Assembly (NCBI GenBank): GCA_002868905.1
Contig: PKUA01000037.1
Coordinates: 1-35,047 of the forward strand
Origin: Desulfuromonas sp.
GTDB taxonomy: Bacteria > Desulfobacterota > Desulfuromonadia > Desulfuromonadales > Geothermobacteraceae
Reading direction: 5' to 3'
Length of the DNA: 35,047 bases
Shown: positions 33,574-35,047 of the stretch, in pieces
How the letters are laid out: each line of letters begins with the position of its first letter
Position numbering within the stretch: the stretch's first letter is position 1
Program-made: the position numbers and the translations under genes
Notes under the pieces: model-generated
The model's input: only the letters and a program-made list of their open reading frames with translations
The model's database searches: none
Told to the model about the DNA's origin: nothing

Positions 33574-34776
33574 CTATTTCGCTTTCGGCTCGTATCCATC
33601 AGACAGAGTCAGCAGAAATGCGACAATCGCGTCTTCTTCCTCATCGGTCAATCCGAGGTCTCCGAGCTCCTCGGCATTGACATTATCGGCCACCTCTGGT
33701 GGCGGCCAATCTTCAACGTCCCTGGTGTTGTAGAAGTGCACAATATCTTTCAGGGTCTTAAAATATCCATTATGGGTATAGGCCTTGGGATAGCCGTTCC
33801 CGGGTTTCAAGCCGACATTGCGCAGCGTCGGGACCTTATATTTTCCCATGTTTTCAGCAGCAAAGCTTGCCAGAGCCGGGACCGTTTCCAGAAAACCACC
33901 GAGTCCCATGTCGATCCAGCCAGCTCCGTCCGGGTTGATGGCCGAACCATCTTCGAGATAGACATCGTCCATCCCATAAAACGGGTTATCCGGATTTTTC
34001 GGCCCGCCGACGTTATCATACGTAAAGTCGGTGAAAAGGGGTGGCATGCCACCGTCCGGCTGACTCGGATGACAAGCCGCGCAATTCCCCTCGCCGTTGA
34101 AAAGCTCCAGCCCCCATGCCTCCTCATCGGTCAGCTCGGCTTCCCCGACAAGGTAAGCATCGTATTTGGAGGAGAACTGATTGACCTCAACGGACCCCTC
34201 ATAGGCCGCGATCGCCAGACCGACGCGGTCATAGTTCATCTCGATATCGGCATCGGTTTCGTAACTGACGGGTTCGCCCCACACATCCACCCACAAGGGT
34301 GCATATTCGGCCGCCTCGATCTGCTCAAGAACCGCCTTCTTGCTGGCATTGTTCTGCTCGACAGGATTCAGGAAAGGACCGAGAGCCTGGTCGGCCGCCG
34401 GGTTCCCCAACATTTCCCCTGTGGCACGACCGTCCCAGAAGTTACCGCCAACGAATATTCCTTCTGAGGTGTCGTAATAGAAAATCGGGCTCAAGGTCGC
34501 GTAGGCTGCGCTCGGCGGTTTGCGGTTGCCGAAGCGATTAGGTATCGAGCCCTCATACACGGCGCCGCCTGCATTGATGTCGGGTAGCGGTCCCGTCCAG
34601 CCCGCTTCGGGGCCGTGACAGACCGCGCAAGACTGATTGTTGTTGATGGATAGGTTCGTGTCGAAGAATATCGACTTGCCCAGTTGTTCCGCGTCGGTCA
34701 AGGCTTGCGCTGTACCAGCGCCAACCGCCAGACTCGTCATGAGTATATAACGTACGTAGTGTTTTTTAAGTTCCAC
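33574..34776 (-). CDS. Di-heme cytochrome c peroxidase (CcpA/MauG family)
   Basis: A 400-residue exported protein. GTG at 34776 is chosen because AAGGAGG lies 8 bases before it; the frame from 34797 would start within that site. From this start the signal peptide is normal (VELKKHYVRYILMTSLAVGAG, split VELKKHYVRY and ILMTSLAVGAG; cleavage after TAQA). There are two c-heme motifs, CAVCH (50-54) and CAACH (232-236), plus the family markers SIFFDTNLS, GNFWDGRATG and KVPTLRNVGL. Homologues reduce hydrogen peroxide in the periplasm with electrons from cytochrome c; some MauG-like relatives modify proteins instead. It is about 60 residues longer than typical CcpA. It is monocistronic, ended by a hairpin. 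Confidence 0.9.
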   Translation of the reverse strand: MELKKHYVRYILMTSLAVGAGTAQALTDAEQLGKSIFFDTNLSINNNQSCAVCHGPEAGWTGPLPDINAGGAVYEGSIPNRFGNRKPPSAAYATLSPIFYYDTSEGIFVGGNFWDGRATGEMLGNPAADQALGPFLNPVEQNNASKKAVLEQIEAAEYAPLWVDVWGEPVSYETDADIEMNYDRVGLAIAAYEGSVEVNQFSSKYDAYLVGEAELTDEEAWGLELFNGEGNCAACHPSQPDGGMPPLFTDFTYDNVGGPKNPDNPFYGMDDVYLEDGSAINPDGAGWIDMGLGGFLETVPALASFAAENMGKYKVPTLRNVGLKPGNGYPKAYTHNGYFKTLKDIVHFYNTRDVEDWPPPEVADNVNAEELGDLGLTDEEEDAIVAFLLTLSDGYEPKAK

Positions 34777-35047
34777 AGATAGCTCCTCCTTGTCCATTAA
34801 AGTTTGCTCTGAATCGTTCAGCTCAACGTGTATCCCCGATGGGTTGAAAACTCGTTACCTAAACACGATGTCTAGGTACCCGATTCCAGTGCGCCCGAAC
34901 ATGTATGCAATTTTTGTGCGGGAAATATAAAATCTTATTAGAAAACAAGTTAGGCAAAATCGTATAAATAAACGCCAGCCATTTTTGTCAATAATGCCGA
35001 CAAAATGATGAGATTCCTTACAGATCAACCTACAAGCAAGCAAAAGC
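34777..35047. other. Upstream region of the peroxidase gene with a dyad
   Basis: AT-rich, with no supported gene; a 62-codon frame on the minus strand (34855-35043) is not convincing. It holds an inverted repeat TACCTA (34856-34861), 11 bases, TAGGTA (34873-34878), centred about 90 bases before the peroxidase start, which could be a regulator site. Confidence 0.45.

Noticed and set aside
34855-35043. 62-codon minus-strand frame at the window end
   Set aside because: No ribosome binding site or recognisable features; it overlaps the likely regulatory region of the peroxidase gene.

Overview
The window looks like chromosomal DNA of a Gram-negative bacterium from the Desulfuromonadales/Geobacter side of the former Deltaproteobacteria. 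This is inferred from the large number of sensor kinases, a small Cys-rich 'two-CW' protein, a di-heme cytochrome c peroxidase with a signal peptide, lipoproteins, and the enlarged proteobacterial type of PstC/PstA. No ribosomal RNA or other decisive marker is present, so the assignment is not firm. I saw no phage, transposase or CRISPR array; the window reads as core and regulatory chromosome.

Layout. (1) 1-2126: an MFS exporter (3' end cut by the window edge), divergent from a LysR regulator across a clear dyad operator. (2) 2270-7048: a tight four-gene plus-strand operon encoding a P-loop glycerate kinase, a glucosyl/mannosyl-3-phosphoglycerate phosphatase, glucosyl-3-phosphoglycerate synthase and a GH13_18 phosphorylase. 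Together they can make, dephosphorylate, phosphorolyse and recycle glucosylglycerate, a compatible solute. (3) 7276-7614: a Cys-rich two-CW protein. (4) 7912-16979, all minus strand: phoB-phoR, then pstS, pstC, pstA, pstB and phoU, a complete phosphate regulon. Pho-box-like 11-bp-period repeats precede phoB and pstS, a perfect hairpin separates pstS from pstC, and a good terminator follows phoU.

(5) 17182-18081: an EamA/DMT permease. (6) 18119-23142, minus strand: three signalling genes in a row. They are a periplasmic-binding-domain/4xPAS histidine kinase, a Cys-rich single-domain receiver with a weakened acidic pocket, and a membrane kinase homologue whose phospho-acceptor His is Asn. (7) 23375-23450: tRNA-Ala(CGC). 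(8) 23468-27240: a cytosolic GAF histidine kinase, DksA, a small membrane protein and MoaC. (9) 27289-27403: palindromic repeats sharing outer arms but not stem cores. (10) 27419-31934: glpD-pepA-radA. (11) 32113-33441: a lipoprotein and an SRPBCC protein. (12) 33574-34776: a di-heme cytochrome c peroxidase.

Most interesting points: the self-contained glucosylglycerate cycle in one operon; the pseudo-kinase next to a Cys-cluster receiver; two genes (eamA-like and glpD) sharing an almost identical -10-to-ATG arrangement that predicts leaderless mRNAs; and the palindromic repeats whose stems differ but stay perfectly paired.
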